A stretch of 64,000 nt of DNA from UBA1163 sp049513055. GTDB taxonomy: Bacteria > Desulfobacterota > BSN033 > UBA1163. This document shows positions 43,854-52,395 of the stretch, piece by piece. The notes below the pieces were generated by a model. It saw only the letters and a program-made list of their open reading frames with translations, did no database searches and was not told the origin of the DNA. The stretch is taken from the NCBI GenBank assembly GCA_049513055.1, contig JBEKWN010000007.1:1-64000 (forward strand), given 5' to 3'. Position 1 is the first letter of the stretch; each line of letters begins with the position of its first letter. The position numbers and the translations under genes were made by a program.

Positions 43854-44108
43854 CCCTTCGACTCCTCGGCTGAAGCCTTGGGCGCCGTCGAATGGGTCAA
43901 ATTAAATACCTTTCTTCCTGCTTCCTGTCACCAGCATTTGAAGGGTTTATTTTTATTTTCTCATATTTCGAAGTGAATGCTTCAACCCTGGAGAATTTAC
44001 TAATCTTTCATATAAAAATATGGAATTAATCCTATATGAATTCTGTAATATTAACTGTTTAATTTGTAACCTGTTGATAATAATATAAAATTTACGTAAA
44101 AATAATGC

Positions 44109-44137
44109 TTGACAAAACTTGCTCACTTGAATATATT
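44109..44137 (+). promoter_or_regulatory. Strong sigma70-type promoter upstream of the sigma factor gene
   Basis: TTGACA (44109-44114), 17 bases, TATATT (44132-44137), near-consensus. It implies a leader of about 160 bases before the GTG start. The remaining part of the 43753-44302 gap holds the PHP promoter, the 43792 palindrome and AT-rich DNA. Confidence 0.75.
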
Positions 44138-44239
44138 AGTATTAGATGATGAAAAAATTACCTTATACGGGAGTTGATTATAGAGAGAACCATTCGACCG
44201 GTTAGGGTTTTTTGGTAAAAGTAAAATTGAATAAATCCA

Positions 44240-44274
44240 CCCTTTCCATAGACTAAGAATGGAGAGGGTTTTTT
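44240..44274 (+). terminator. Intrinsic terminator-like hairpin inside the sigma factor leader
   Basis: CCCTTTCCAT (44240-44249) pairs with ATGGAGAGGG (44259-44268), nine of ten pairs plus one wobble or mismatch, then six T. It sits between the promoter and the gene start, 28 bases before the GTG, so it may attenuate transcription or end a short leader RNA. Confidence 0.6.
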
Positions 44275-44302
44275 GTTCTAGAAAGAAAGGGGTAAAATAC
44301 CT

Positions 44303-45607
44303 GTGAAAAATAATAAGACAGCAAATAAAAATGGAGAGGATTTAGCCCTCGAGACCGTTCAATCCTCGTCCCTTTTTGCTGAAACCCCGACCTCTATTCC
44401 ACCTATCCAATCCGCACCCTACATAGAGGGTGAATCAGAAGAAACGATAGAGGATCTTGATCTCCAGGCGGAGGAAGCAGAACTAGCGGCCGAGGAAGAG
44501 GAAGAAATTTCAGCCGAGGCAGTTCCTCAGGAAGAAATCATTTTTCAGCCTCAGGATATCACATGGGAATATTTAAAAGGCCTTGAAAAAATATCCCTTC
44601 TTACGCCAGAAAAAGAGGTCGAATTGGCAAAAAGGATTAAGGAAGGCGAGCGTCAAGTTAAGATCCTCGAAACAAAGATCAATCGTCTGAAAACCCAATT
44701 ATATACCCATCCGAGTCCAAAAAATGGGGGTAAACATACCCATACCAATACCCGGCAAGGATATAAATTAAAGGGCAAGAATGGGAAGAATGGGAAAAAA
44801 CCAAAACCCACTCCTTCAGAAATGAGGGAGAAAAATCTTCTTTATAAGAAGGCGTTGAACCAATATCAACATGCCCTCCTCGATCTCCAAAAGGCAAAGA
44901 ATGAATTGACCCAGGCCAATCTGCGGTTGGTGGTCAGTATCGCAAAACGATATGCCAATCGGGGGCTCTCTTTCTTGGATTTGATCCAGGAGGGAAATCT
45001 GGGCCTCATTCAGGCTATGGTCAAGTTCGATTATACCAAAGGCTTTAAATTCAGTACCTACGCTTCCTGGTGGATCAGGGCAGCCATTTTAAGAGCCTTT
45101 GCAGAGAAGTCGAGGACCATTCGCATTCCCAACTATCTTTTTGAGATCAAAGGAAAGTTGATGAAATCCTTTAAGGATCAAGTAAAGAAGTTAGGTCGAG
45201 AGCCTACCTCCCAAGAATTATCAAAGGATAGTGGAATCCCATTACACGATGTGGAGAAGATTCTCAATCTCATTGAGGAGCCGATCTCTCTGGATATGTC
45301 TATTGGGGAAGAGGATAGTACTCTTGAAGACCTGATTCCTGATGACAAGAGCCTCTCACCCAGTGATTCTTTACTGGAAAAAGATTTAACCCATCAAATC
45401 CAGAAGCTCTTATCTGGCCTTTCTCCGAGAGAAGAAAAGATTCTCCGACTCCGCTTTGGCATTGGAGAAGACGGGGAATGTACTCTTGAAGAAATCGGTA
45501 GGCAGTTCGGTCTCAGCCGAGAGAGAATTCGGCAAATCGAAGCGAAAGCCCTTGATCGACTGAGAGATCCCAAACGCTATAAAGAAATCAAAGAATATTT
45601 TGAGTGA
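44303..45607 (+). CDS. rpoD: RNA polymerase sigma-70 factor (RpoD/SigA-like)
   Basis: A 434-aa sigma factor with regions 1.2 (LTPEKEVELAKRIKEGE), 2 (LRLVVSIAKRYANRGLSFLDLIQEGNLG region and the -10-binding YASWWIRAAI), 3 and 4 (LSPREEKILRLRFGIG, GLSRERIRQIEAKAL). The acidic N-terminus (residues 30-75) precedes region 1.2. Between 1.2 and 2.1 lies a linker of about 75 residues rich in Lys, Gly and His, much shorter than the non-conserved region of E. coli RpoD. That makes a primary sigma of compact type likely, but a group-2 sigma is possible. GTG start behind GAAAGGGGT. Confidence 0.85.
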   Translation: MKNNKTANKNGEDLALETVQSSSLFAETPTSIPPIQSAPYIEGESEETIEDLDLQAEEAELAAEEEEEISAEAVPQEEIIFQPQDITWEYLKGLEKISLLTPEKEVELAKRIKEGERQVKILETKINRLKTQLYTHPSPKNGGKHTHTNTRQGYKLKGKNGKNGKKPKPTPSEMREKNLLYKKALNQYQHALLDLQKAKNELTQANLRLVVSIAKRYANRGLSFLDLIQEGNLGLIQAMVKFDYTKGFKFSTYASWWIRAAILRAFAEKSRTIRIPNYLFEIKGKLMKSFKDQVKKLGREPTSQELSKDSGIPLHDVEKILNLIEEPISLDMSIGEEDSTLEDLIPDDKSLSPSDSLLEKDLTHQIQKLLSGLSPREEKILRLRFGIGEDGECTLEEIGRQFGLSRERIRQIEAKALDRLRDPKRYKEIKEYFE

Positions 45608-45630
45608 TTTTCTAAAAAGAAAATAAGAAA

Positions 45631-45668
45631 GGGGCATCCATGATTCTATGTGGATTGCCCCTTTTTTT
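45631..45668. terminator. Intrinsic terminator after the sigma factor gene
   Basis: GGGGCA-TCCA pairs with TGGA-T-TGCCCC (one bulged T), followed by seven T on the plus strand. It stops 20 bases after the gene and can also serve the convergent ferredoxin gene. Confidence 0.85.
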
Positions 45669-45685
45669 ATTCTTGTTGGAGAGAC

Positions 45686-45874
45686 TTAATCTTCCATCTG
45701 GATGGCCTCTACCGGACAATTTTCAGCAGCCTCCTTACAGGACTCCAGTACATCCTCAGGAACCTCATCTACTTTGACATGAGCCTTATCATCGTTCATT
45801 TCAAAGACCTCTGGGCAATCCTCTGCGCAAAGCCCGCATCCGATACAGGTTTCCTCGTCCACTGTCACTTTCAT
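45686..45874 (-). CDS. Single-cluster 4Fe-4S ferredoxin
   Basis: A 62-aa acidic ferredoxin. CIGCGLCAEDCP (three ligands spaced C-x2-C-x2-C, then the C before P) and a distant C-P near residue 53 (NCPVEAI) make one [4Fe-4S] site. Related to the Fer4-type ferredoxins of anaerobes such as Thermotoga and Desulfovibrio. Redox partner unknown. Monocistronic, convergent with the sigma factor gene. Confidence 0.92.
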   Translation of the reverse strand: MKVTVDEETCIGCGLCAEDCPEVFEMNDDKAHVKVDEVPEDVLESCKEAAENCPVEAIQMED

Positions 45875-45930
45875 TGACCATTCTCCTTCCGATTTACTTT
45901 AATTTATTTTTCATAATCATTTTCTTTAAA

Positions 45931-46614
45931 TCAAGTCGACCTTCTAAATTTGTAATAGAGGTATCCGAAAGCCACCCCCATCCCGATCAACATTAAAATG
46001 GAGACGATCGTCTCCACTGAATCTAAGCGGGTGGCTGCTTTTTCGTAAGTGGCCCCGATCCACCATCCAAAAAAACCCAGAAAAAAACATCGGAAGATCG
46101 AACCCAAAAAGGTATAAATCGTGAAGGGTTTGATAGGTATGCGCAGCAAACCAGCAAAGACAGAAACCAAAGAGATAGGGAAGACGGGAATGGCCCGGGA
46201 GAGAAAGATACTCAAGGCTTCTTTCCTCCCCTGAAATCGTTTCTCCAATCTTTCTATCTGATCCCAGTCCACATCCAAAAAACGTTGGAGCCGCACGACC
46301 AGGGCTTTTCCTCCATAAAAACTGATCATATAGCCAATATAGGAACCCAGTGTTGAGGCGATGGAACCGGGAAGAACGATGACCCAGAGAATCTGAAGGA
46401 AGGCATTTGGAATGGAAATTCCGGGAGGGATGAGGATGGCCCCTGCCCCCATGATGATCAGTGGAGACGGGATGGGGACAATAATCTGCTCAATCATCAC
46501 GCCGATGAAGACCGAGAGCTGGCCATGGGTCCTCATCGACTCCATAATCCACTGGGTAATTTCTAAAATCAAAGGAACCTCTCTAAAATAGAATTTCCAA
46601 TTTTCATACTTCAT
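45931..46614 (-). CDS. DedA-family membrane protein
   Basis: A protein of about 227 aa with four to five membrane helices of the DedA/VTT type. The family motif region IEQIIVPIPSPLIIMGAG near residue 40, GSYIGYMISFYGG near 90 and FLSRAIPVFPISLVSVFAGLLR near 140 fit. DedA proteins are linked to undecaprenyl phosphate or phospholipid flipping. The ATG at 46614 is used, with GAGG upstream; the frame continues to a TTG at 46638. Nothing else is in the 46615-46914 gap except the promoter of the next gene. Confidence 0.85.
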   Translation of the reverse strand: MKYENWKFYFREVPLILEITQWIMESMRTHGQLSVFIGVMIEQIIVPIPSPLIIMGAGAILIPPGISIPNAFLQILWVIVLPGSIASTLGSYIGYMISFYGGKALVVRLQRFLDVDWDQIERLEKRFQGRKEALSIFLSRAIPVFPISLVSVFAGLLRIPIKPFTIYTFLGSIFRCFFLGFFGWWIGATYEKAATRLDSVETIVSILMLIGMGVAFGYLYYKFRRST

Positions 46615-46826
46615 AACCTCAGTTAAAAATTCCGTCAAGTCATTTCTTCATCTGAAAAAAGCAAATTCCGCCACCTGGCAGCACCAGAGGGAAGTTTTGA
46701 TTGGGTCGATTTAACGGTTAAGGCCACATGAAGGGGGGTTATCCATTAGCACATTTTTTTCAACCATCCCCTGGAAATATTATATTGCAAGAACTGACTC
46801 CACATAATTTTTAGTGGGCTAAATTC

Positions 46827-46854
46827 TTGACTCCCATATAACTGAAGGTATATC
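46827..46854 (+). promoter_or_regulatory. Sigma70-type promoter for the D-aminoacylase-like gene
   Basis: TTGACT (46827-46832), 16 bases, TATATC (46849-46854), about 60 bases before the ATG. Confidence 0.45.
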
Positions 46855-46914
46855 CTTTGGAATGGATAAAGGTTTCCAGAGAGAATTAATTCCCACCAGA
46901 ACGGAGGATGGTCT

Positions 46915-48525
46915 ATGAAGTTATTGTTAAGAAGGTTCATCATTTTTTCCCTTGCCTCCTTCGCCTTTGGGTTAGTCATACCGATGACCTCGGCTCAAGA
47001 CTTCTACAACATCGTCATCGAGGGAGGAAGGATTGTGGATGGAACAGGAAATCCGTGGTACTACGGCGATGTGGGAATCCAAAATGGTCGGATCACTAAG
47101 ATCGGAGATCTCAAAGAGGCAGGGACAGGGAAACGGCTCAATGTCGCTAACCGCGTGGTTGCCCCAGGCTTTGTGGACATTCACAACCACACAGACACAG
47201 ACATTGAGAAGTTTCCTCTCGCTCAAAACTACATGCAGCAAGGAGTAACCACTATCGTGGGCGGGAACTGTGGGGATTCCATTTATCCGGTTGGTGAGAA
47301 ACTGGCAGCATTAGAGCGCCTTGGCCTAGGAATCAATTTCACCTTGCTGGTGGGACAAGCAACCATCCGAAAGCAGGTCATCGGAATGGCAGACAGGGCT
47401 CCAACAGCGGATGAATTGAAGAAGATGAAGAGGCTTGTGGCCAAGGCAATGGAGGAGGGAGCGGTTGGCATTTCAACCGGCCTTTATTACGCTCCTGGCT
47501 CGTACAGCAAAACAGATGAGGTGATCGAACTCGCCAAGGTAGCGGCCCAATATGGCGGCATTTATGCAAGTCACATCCGTGATGAGTCCGATTACAGCAT
47601 CGGGTTAGTGGCCGCTGTAAAAGAAGCCATCGAAATCGGTGAGAAGGCGAATATTCCTGTAGAGATCGCCCACTTAAAAGCCCTGGGAAAACCGGTTTGG
47701 GGGAAGTCCGTGGAGATCTTGAATCTGGTGAAACAAGCGAGAGCGAGAGGCGTCGATGTGACCTTCGATCAATATCCCTATGTGGCTTCAGAGACAAGTC
47801 TTATGGGGTCCATCGTGCCTCGCTGGGCTGTAGCCGGAGGTGAGGCGAAGATGAAAGAGCGCTTTCTCGATCCTCCAACCAAAGAGAAAATCAAAAAGGA
47901 AATGCTGGTGTCGATCGATAAACGCGGCGGTCCGGAGAAACTATTCATCGCCACCTTTCGACCTGACACAAACTTAGAAGGAAAAAATCTGGCAGAGATC
48001 GGCAAGATCAAAGGAAAGGAACCGGTCGATGTAGCCATCGATATCCTCCTTGCAGGGGAAGCCGATATAGTCTCTTTTAATATGCTGGAAGAAGATCTCA
48101 TCCGCATCATGCGTTCATCTTTCGGCCTCGTGGCCTCCGATGGAAGTCTCGTGGAGTTTGGGAAAGGCGTCCCCCATCCAAGGTATTACGGCACCTTCCC
48201 AAGGGTTCTTGGTAAATATGTGCGAGAGGAGGGCGTGCTGTCCCTAGAGGAAGCGGTTCGGAAGATGTCTTCAACCCCAGCCAATCGTGTAGGCCTCCGG
48301 GACCGCGGTCTGATCAGGGAAGGGATGATTGCGGATATAACCGTGTTCAATCCAGCCACAGTCATGGACCAAGCAACCTTTGAAAAACCACACCAATACC
48401 CGATAGGCATCGATTACGTCATTGTGAATGGACAACTTGCGTTGTCAAAAGGTGAATGGACAGGGGTCCGGGCTGGCAAAGTACTCTATCGGCAGAAGCC
48501 CTTCTCCTCTTCTAAGAAACAATAG
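46915..48525 (+). CDS. Exported N-acyl-D-amino-acid deacylase-like amidohydrolase
   Basis: A 536-aa amidohydrolase with a signal peptide (residues 1-27). IVIEGGRIVDGTGNPWYYGDVGI opens the fold, VDIHNHTDTD near residue 84 holds the first metal histidines, GNCGDSIYP near 110 the site of the D-aminoacylase group, ISTGLYYAPGSYS near 180 and YASHIRDE near 220 further ligands. MVASDG (LVASDGSLV) near 405 has the last aspartate. These match D-aminoacylases and dihydroorotase-like N-acyl-D-amino-acid deacylases. It would act outside the cytoplasm on D-amino-acid derivatives; substrate unproved. GGAGG site. Confidence 0.85.
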   Translation: MKLLLRRFIIFSLASFAFGLVIPMTSAQDFYNIVIEGGRIVDGTGNPWYYGDVGIQNGRITKIGDLKEAGTGKRLNVANRVVAPGFVDIHNHTDTDIEKFPLAQNYMQQGVTTIVGGNCGDSIYPVGEKLAALERLGLGINFTLLVGQATIRKQVIGMADRAPTADELKKMKRLVAKAMEEGAVGISTGLYYAPGSYSKTDEVIELAKVAAQYGGIYASHIRDESDYSIGLVAAVKEAIEIGEKANIPVEIAHLKALGKPVWGKSVEILNLVKQARARGVDVTFDQYPYVASETSLMGSIVPRWAVAGGEAKMKERFLDPPTKEKIKKEMLVSIDKRGGPEKLFIATFRPDTNLEGKNLAEIGKIKGKEPVDVAIDILLAGEADIVSFNMLEEDLIRIMRSSFGLVASDGSLVEFGKGVPHPRYYGTFPRVLGKYVREEGVLSLEEAVRKMSSTPANRVGLRDRGLIREGMIADITVFNPATVMDQATFEKPHQYPIGIDYVIVNGQLALSKGEWTGVRAGKVLYRQKPFSSSKKQ

Positions 48526-48699
48526 ATAAAAGAGAACCGTTTTTCCATCCTTTTTGGGAGAATTCCGTCAAGTCATTTCTTTACTTTTTTTGAGACATCT
48601 AAAAGAGGGCTCCCCTTTCTGAACTTTTCCTTTTCTACCTGTTAAAAGGATGTTTTATGAATACATCTTCAAAATATCGGCTGGCTTTGAAAATTGTGC

Positions 48700-49209
48700 T
48701 CATGGTTGGGTTAATAATAAATCTCCTGCGAACTTCCAACCACCTAAACGACCGTCACTAATTCTTGCAATGATTTCTTCACACGCTTTTTCGTAATCAT
48801 CAAAAAGATCCTCCAAAACTAAGACAAGCCTGTTAATACCCCGAATCTCCTTTACTTCGAGATGATTCACATTAAATTTTGTTTTTTCGGTTCTTCGAAT
48901 GAGTTCTAATGGTGACTCTGGTAAAATAACATGTAACAGACCGCAACGTAGATTCTCATATAAGTCAAAGGGCCTTCCACTCCCTTGATTGAATTTACGA
49001 TAGGATGTTGGAAAAAGATCATAAATAGCTCTTCTAAACCGCGGAGCGCTTAAGCCCTTCGCTGAAAAAGGTTCTGAATCAAGGCAAGTTCCTAAAAATT
49101 CTATTCCCTGACAGATGAGGTTAAATGAAATGTAATGATGGCCCTCGTCTTGTTGAATTTCCTTGAATTCATCTATCAAAATTTTTTGAATAAAATCCAA
49201 AATTTTCAT
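48700..49209 (-). CDS. Protein of unknown function
   Basis: A 169-aa protein, not recognised. It has no signal peptide or membrane helix; a few landmarks are QDEGHHYISFN near residue 20, RRAIYDLFPTSYRKF near 60, LRCGLLHVILP near 90 and a final GGWKFAGDLLL. The R-x-G-L-L-H-x pattern is seen in some uncharacterised helical families, which is not enough to name it. The ATG at 49209 is preferred to a TTG one codon earlier. It stands alone between an amidohydrolase and a methyltransferase gene. Confidence 0.55.
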   Translation of the reverse strand: MKILDFIQKILIDEFKEIQQDEGHHYISFNLICQGIEFLGTCLDSEPFSAKGLSAPRFRRAIYDLFPTSYRKFNQGSGRPFDLYENLRCGLLHVILPESPLELIRRTEKTKFNVNHLEVKEIRGINRLVLVLEDLFDDYEKACEEIIARISDGRLGGWKFAGDLLLTQP

Positions 49210-49277
49210 CAAATGGGCCCCTATAATCCTAAATGTGAACCGTTCTCCCTGAGGGACTCTTTGTAAAGCGTTGAGGT

Positions 49278-49982
49278 TTATGATATCCGATGCCTATAGC
49301 TCAGGCAAAAGCCATCGTCCATCGTCACGCTCAGGGTAACGGTGTCAAAGTCGGGATGCTTCGGGATCATATCGAGGTAATCCTTCATGGAGTTGGCCTG
49401 CCGGATGGCATTGTGAACCAAAAGAATTCCGCCCGGAACAAGCTTCTTCGGGAAGAGTTTTTTGAAGTAGTCCATCTGCCCCTCTTTGTCGGCATCCATG
49501 AATACGAAATCAAAAGGCCCCTCGAGCTTTGCTACCTCCACATGCGCATCGCCCTTGATGCAGGTTACACGCTGTGATAAACCTGCCTCGCTCACGTGCC
49601 TGCGTGCCAGATCGTATCGCTCTCTGTCGATTTCGATCGTGGTCAATCGGCCGCCGGTTTCCTCCAGCCCAAGCCCCATCCAGATCGCCGAAAACCCGTG
49701 CGAGGTGCCCAGTTCGAGGACATTCCTCGCACGGGTTGCTTTCACCAAGAGATGAAGAAACTCCCCGTCCTTGCGGGGCACGCTCCAAAACTGGTAACCC
49801 TTGGCGTCCATCTCATCCAGCAACCGCTTAAGCTGAGCCGGGTCGCGTTCGACCGGCGGCGGGCCTCCTTCTGCAGCGCCGGCAATGGCCGATGGGACAT
49901 GTGTGGCCACTGCGAGGAGACTCAAAACCCCTCCGGTGGTTTTAAAAAACTCTCGACGACTGAATTGTTGCCTGGTTTTCAT
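49278..49982 (-). CDS. O-methyltransferase-like protein with a Tat signal
   Basis: A 234-aa class I methyltransferase of the SAM-dependent O-methyltransferase (caffeoyl-CoA/PCMT-like) group. VLELGTSHGFSAIWM is the SAM loop near residue 85, the LTTIEIDRE acidic motif follows, and FDFVFMDADKEG carries the metal aspartates. The first 35 residues are a twin-arginine leader (SRREFFK, hydrophobic stretch, SAIAGA). The ATG at 49982 has a perfect GGAGG site; a longer frame to 50072 is weaker. Export of a SAM enzyme is unexpected. Confidence 0.8.
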   Translation of the reverse strand: MKTRQQFSRREFFKTTGGVLSLLAVATHVPSAIAGAAEGGPPPVERDPAQLKRLLDEMDAKGYQFWSVPRKDGEFLHLLVKATRARNVLELGTSHGFSAIWMGLGLEETGGRLTTIEIDRERYDLARRHVSEAGLSQRVTCIKGDAHVEVAKLEGPFDFVFMDADKEGQMDYFKKLFPKKLVPGGILLVHNAIRQANSMKDYLDMIPKHPDFDTVTLSVTMDDGFCLSYRHRIS

Positions 49983-50370
49983 ACGTTTTCCTCCTGTTTG
50001 ATCAAAGGGTATTCTACTCGATTGCGAAACGATGCTCAACTCCCAAATCTGTGAATCTGAGGGATGTTGCATACATTTTTAGGTGAGAGTGGGGACAAAT
50101 CTTTATTCTTGAATTATTATGATGGGGTTGTTTTGAGTGAATCGGGGAGAGCCTGTCGGATGCGGACGCCTAACGCTCATGCAGAAGCCTCGGTCGGGGC
50201 TATTTCCCTACGCAAATCCTACAGTTCATTTCTGGTGAAGCGATAATTACCTCTCTTTAGCCACGACAAAATCTATTGCCATAAATTGAAGAAAAGGTTA
50301 TCTTTAGTTTCCTATTGCACTTTCTGCAGAGAGAAAAGTCTTAGGTTCAAACCTCCGAAAGGGGTTTTGC
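49983..50370. other. Gene-poor divergent intergenic region
   Basis: Divergent gap between the Tat methyltransferase and fabH genes. I found no convincing gene, repeat or strong promoter. A GGTTCAAACCTCCGAAAGGGG stretch just before fabH contains its ribosome site. Confidence 0.4.
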
Positions 50371-51369
50371 ATGTATCACGTTGGAATTATCGGAACGGGG
50401 TCTTATGTTCCAGAAAGGGTCCTTACAAACCATGATCTGGAAAAGATGGTGGAGACCAGTGACAAATGGATTTTTGAAAGGACGGGCATCCGTGAGCGAA
50501 GGATTGCAGCGGAAGAAGAAACCAACGTTACCATGGGCCGACTTGCCCTTGGAAGGGCCATAGAAAACGCACGCATCGACCCCAAAGAAATTGAGATGCT
50601 CGTGGTGGGTACCAATACCAATGAACCGATGTGGCCCTCTGCGGCGGGCCACATCGCACATCTCCTCAATCTCCATAAAAACATACCTTTCTTCGATGTG
50701 CAAGCGGGGTGTACCGGTTTCAATTATTCTCTGGCCGTCGCAGAGCAATTTGTAAAATCAGGGCAATATAAAACAGTCGCTGTGGTCGGATCGGACAAGC
50801 TTTCGGCCATCACCAATTATAAGGATAGAAACACGTGCGTCCTCTTTGGAGACGGAGCAGGAGCCGTGGTATTACAGCGGAGGGCTAAAGAAGGCATCAT
50901 CCGATCCCATCTCGGTGGTGAATACAAATCGCGTGATACCCTTGTGCTTCGCAAGAATAGAGACAATGGCTATCGATTCATGTGGATGAATGGTAAAAAG
51001 GTCTACGCTTTCGCCAAAGGCGCTATGGCGGAAAGCTGCCTGCGGGTTCTTGACCCTGATGGGACGGCCAGCAAAAAAGAACTCCGTGCATTGTTCAATC
51101 AGGTTGACAGAATCATTCCCCATCAGGCCAATGCAAGGATCATCAAAAGCGCTGCAGAGGATTTCGAATCCAGACTCGAACTTCCCAATGGGGCAGTCAA
51201 AAATAAGATGATCGTTACAATTGAAAAGTATGGGAACAACTCCACTGCCTCCATTCCTCTCGCTCTTGACGAGTCCATTCGAGAAGGGAGGCTCCAGACC
51301 GGGGATCTTGTAATTCTTGTTGGTTTCGGGGCTGGCCTCACTTATGGTGCCAATCTGGTGAGGTTATAG
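50371..51369 (+). CDS. fabH: Beta-ketoacyl-ACP synthase III
   Basis: A 332-aa condensing enzyme that starts fatty-acid elongation from an acyl-CoA and malonyl-ACP. The catalytic Cys lies in VQAGCTGFNY near residue 113, the His in IIPHQANARI near 252 and the Asn in KYGNNSTAS near 288. DKWIFERTGIRERR near residue 30 is the standard FabH block. It is alone here, so a role in a secondary pathway or in fatty-acid start selection cannot be separated. Ribosome site CGAAAGGGG. Confidence 0.93.
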   Translation: MYHVGIIGTGSYVPERVLTNHDLEKMVETSDKWIFERTGIRERRIAAEEETNVTMGRLALGRAIENARIDPKEIEMLVVGTNTNEPMWPSAAGHIAHLLNLHKNIPFFDVQAGCTGFNYSLAVAEQFVKSGQYKTVAVVGSDKLSAITNYKDRNTCVLFGDGAGAVVLQRRAKEGIIRSHLGGEYKSRDTLVLRKNRDNGYRFMWMNGKKVYAFAKGAMAESCLRVLDPDGTASKKELRALFNQVDRIIPHQANARIIKSAAEDFESRLELPNGAVKNKMIVTIEKYGNNSTASIPLALDESIREGRLQTGDLVILVGFGAGLTYGANLVRL

Positions 51370-51690
51370 CGTTGCGATCACTTCCATGATGGGGATAGAT
51401 TGGGCGTATTGATAAAATCTAACATGATGGGTTTTACCCGCTCAAACAGGTCTTTATAGTGCAAAGGATGAAGATTTGATAATTATTCTATGTTCGGAAT
51501 GCTGGTCTCCGCAGCCATCTCCTCTTTCCTCTCCTTGAAATTTTAAAGAGAGAGTTTTGGGAGAACATGAAATCAGGGCAAAAAAAACAATAATTAAACC
51601 TGCCCCCAAGTTTTTTCTGAGCTAAAAAGCAAAGGGGTTAGCCGGGTTCCTTTAAACGTTCAATTTCCTTTCTGATTTCTTCAATACATC
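51370..51690. other. Intergenic region with no clear gene
   Basis: Gap of about 320 bases after fabH. A short minus-strand coding-like tail (ending IEEIRKEIERLKEPG) overlaps the DUF5131 gene end in another frame, but has no start with a ribosome site. Nothing else is supported. Confidence 0.35.
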
Positions 51691-52385
51691 TCAATAATTG
51701 CACACAGCCTTTGCCATATTGACAGACGCTGGGATTTCATCCCATGTTCTGCCTTCAAGCTTCCGGCCAGTCTTCTTCCTGTTTGGACCACCCCATTGTT
51801 TAAAGAAGAATGGCACTTTCGTCCTCTGACATTGGTTACGGATATCAACAGCCCAAGAGGCATCCATCGGTCTCGCCTGATGCCCGGATTCTCCCCCTAC
51901 GATGACCCAGTCTATCCCTCTGAGATTGAGATCGTGGATAGGTCCGAGAAGCGGTTCAAAAGATATAAATTTAATTTTTGCTCCAGTTTTGCGCAGATGG
52001 TCGATTCTGAAAGTATGCTCTTGATTTTCAACACTGACTCCCATCCAAATGTTGAAATTCCAGGAGAGTTTAGGATTGATTTCAAGAAGCCGTTCTGATC
52101 TTTTCGTCAGGATCTGGAAACGATGCCAATGGGCCTGTTCCATAATATGAAAGACCCTCTGAATAAATTTAGCTGGAACCTCCTCATGGAAAAGATCACT
52201 CATCGAGTTCACAAAGATAGTTTGCGGTTTCTTCCACGCCAGTGGCAGTTCTAGGACTTTTTCGTGTAATGCAAGCCTAAATCCATTTGTATAGTTGGGT
52301 TGACCCATCGCCTGAAGCCGTTTGGCCATCCAGTGACGGGATTCCATGTAGATTCAGTCCATTCAATTTTCGAAACCAAACCCAT
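51691..52385 (-). pseudogene. DUF5131 (phage Gp37/Gp68-like) gene with the three-Cys motif deleted
   Basis: Family members begin with an I-E-W-T...WNPVTGC motif, three cysteines (C-x6/7-C-x2-C) and then MAKRLQAMG. Here an ATG at 52385 starts MGLVSKIEWTESTWNPVTG, but directly after GGATG the frame jumps to the MAKRLQAMGQPN stretch, which lies in another frame (218-aa frame from 52347). A segment of about 45 bases encoding the three cysteines is gone and the frame is shifted. The short GGATGG sequence at the joint suggests a microhomology deletion. The rest of the protein, including the FVNSMSDLFH and PLLGPI-D blocks, is intact. Its partner TcmP lies directly upstream. Classed as pseudogene; a truncated product could still be made. 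Confidence 0.8.
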
Positions 52386-52395
52386 ATTCGTAGTC

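Noticed and set aside
50330..50365. tRNA-like T-loop sequence GGTTCAAACC
   Set aside because: No acceptor, D or anticodon stem can be formed around it.
51645..51720. Alternative frame ending IEEIRKEIERLKEPG after the DUF5131 gene
   Set aside because: Overlaps the DUF5131 C-terminus in a different frame, with no start or ribosome site; may be chance or a decayed small gene.
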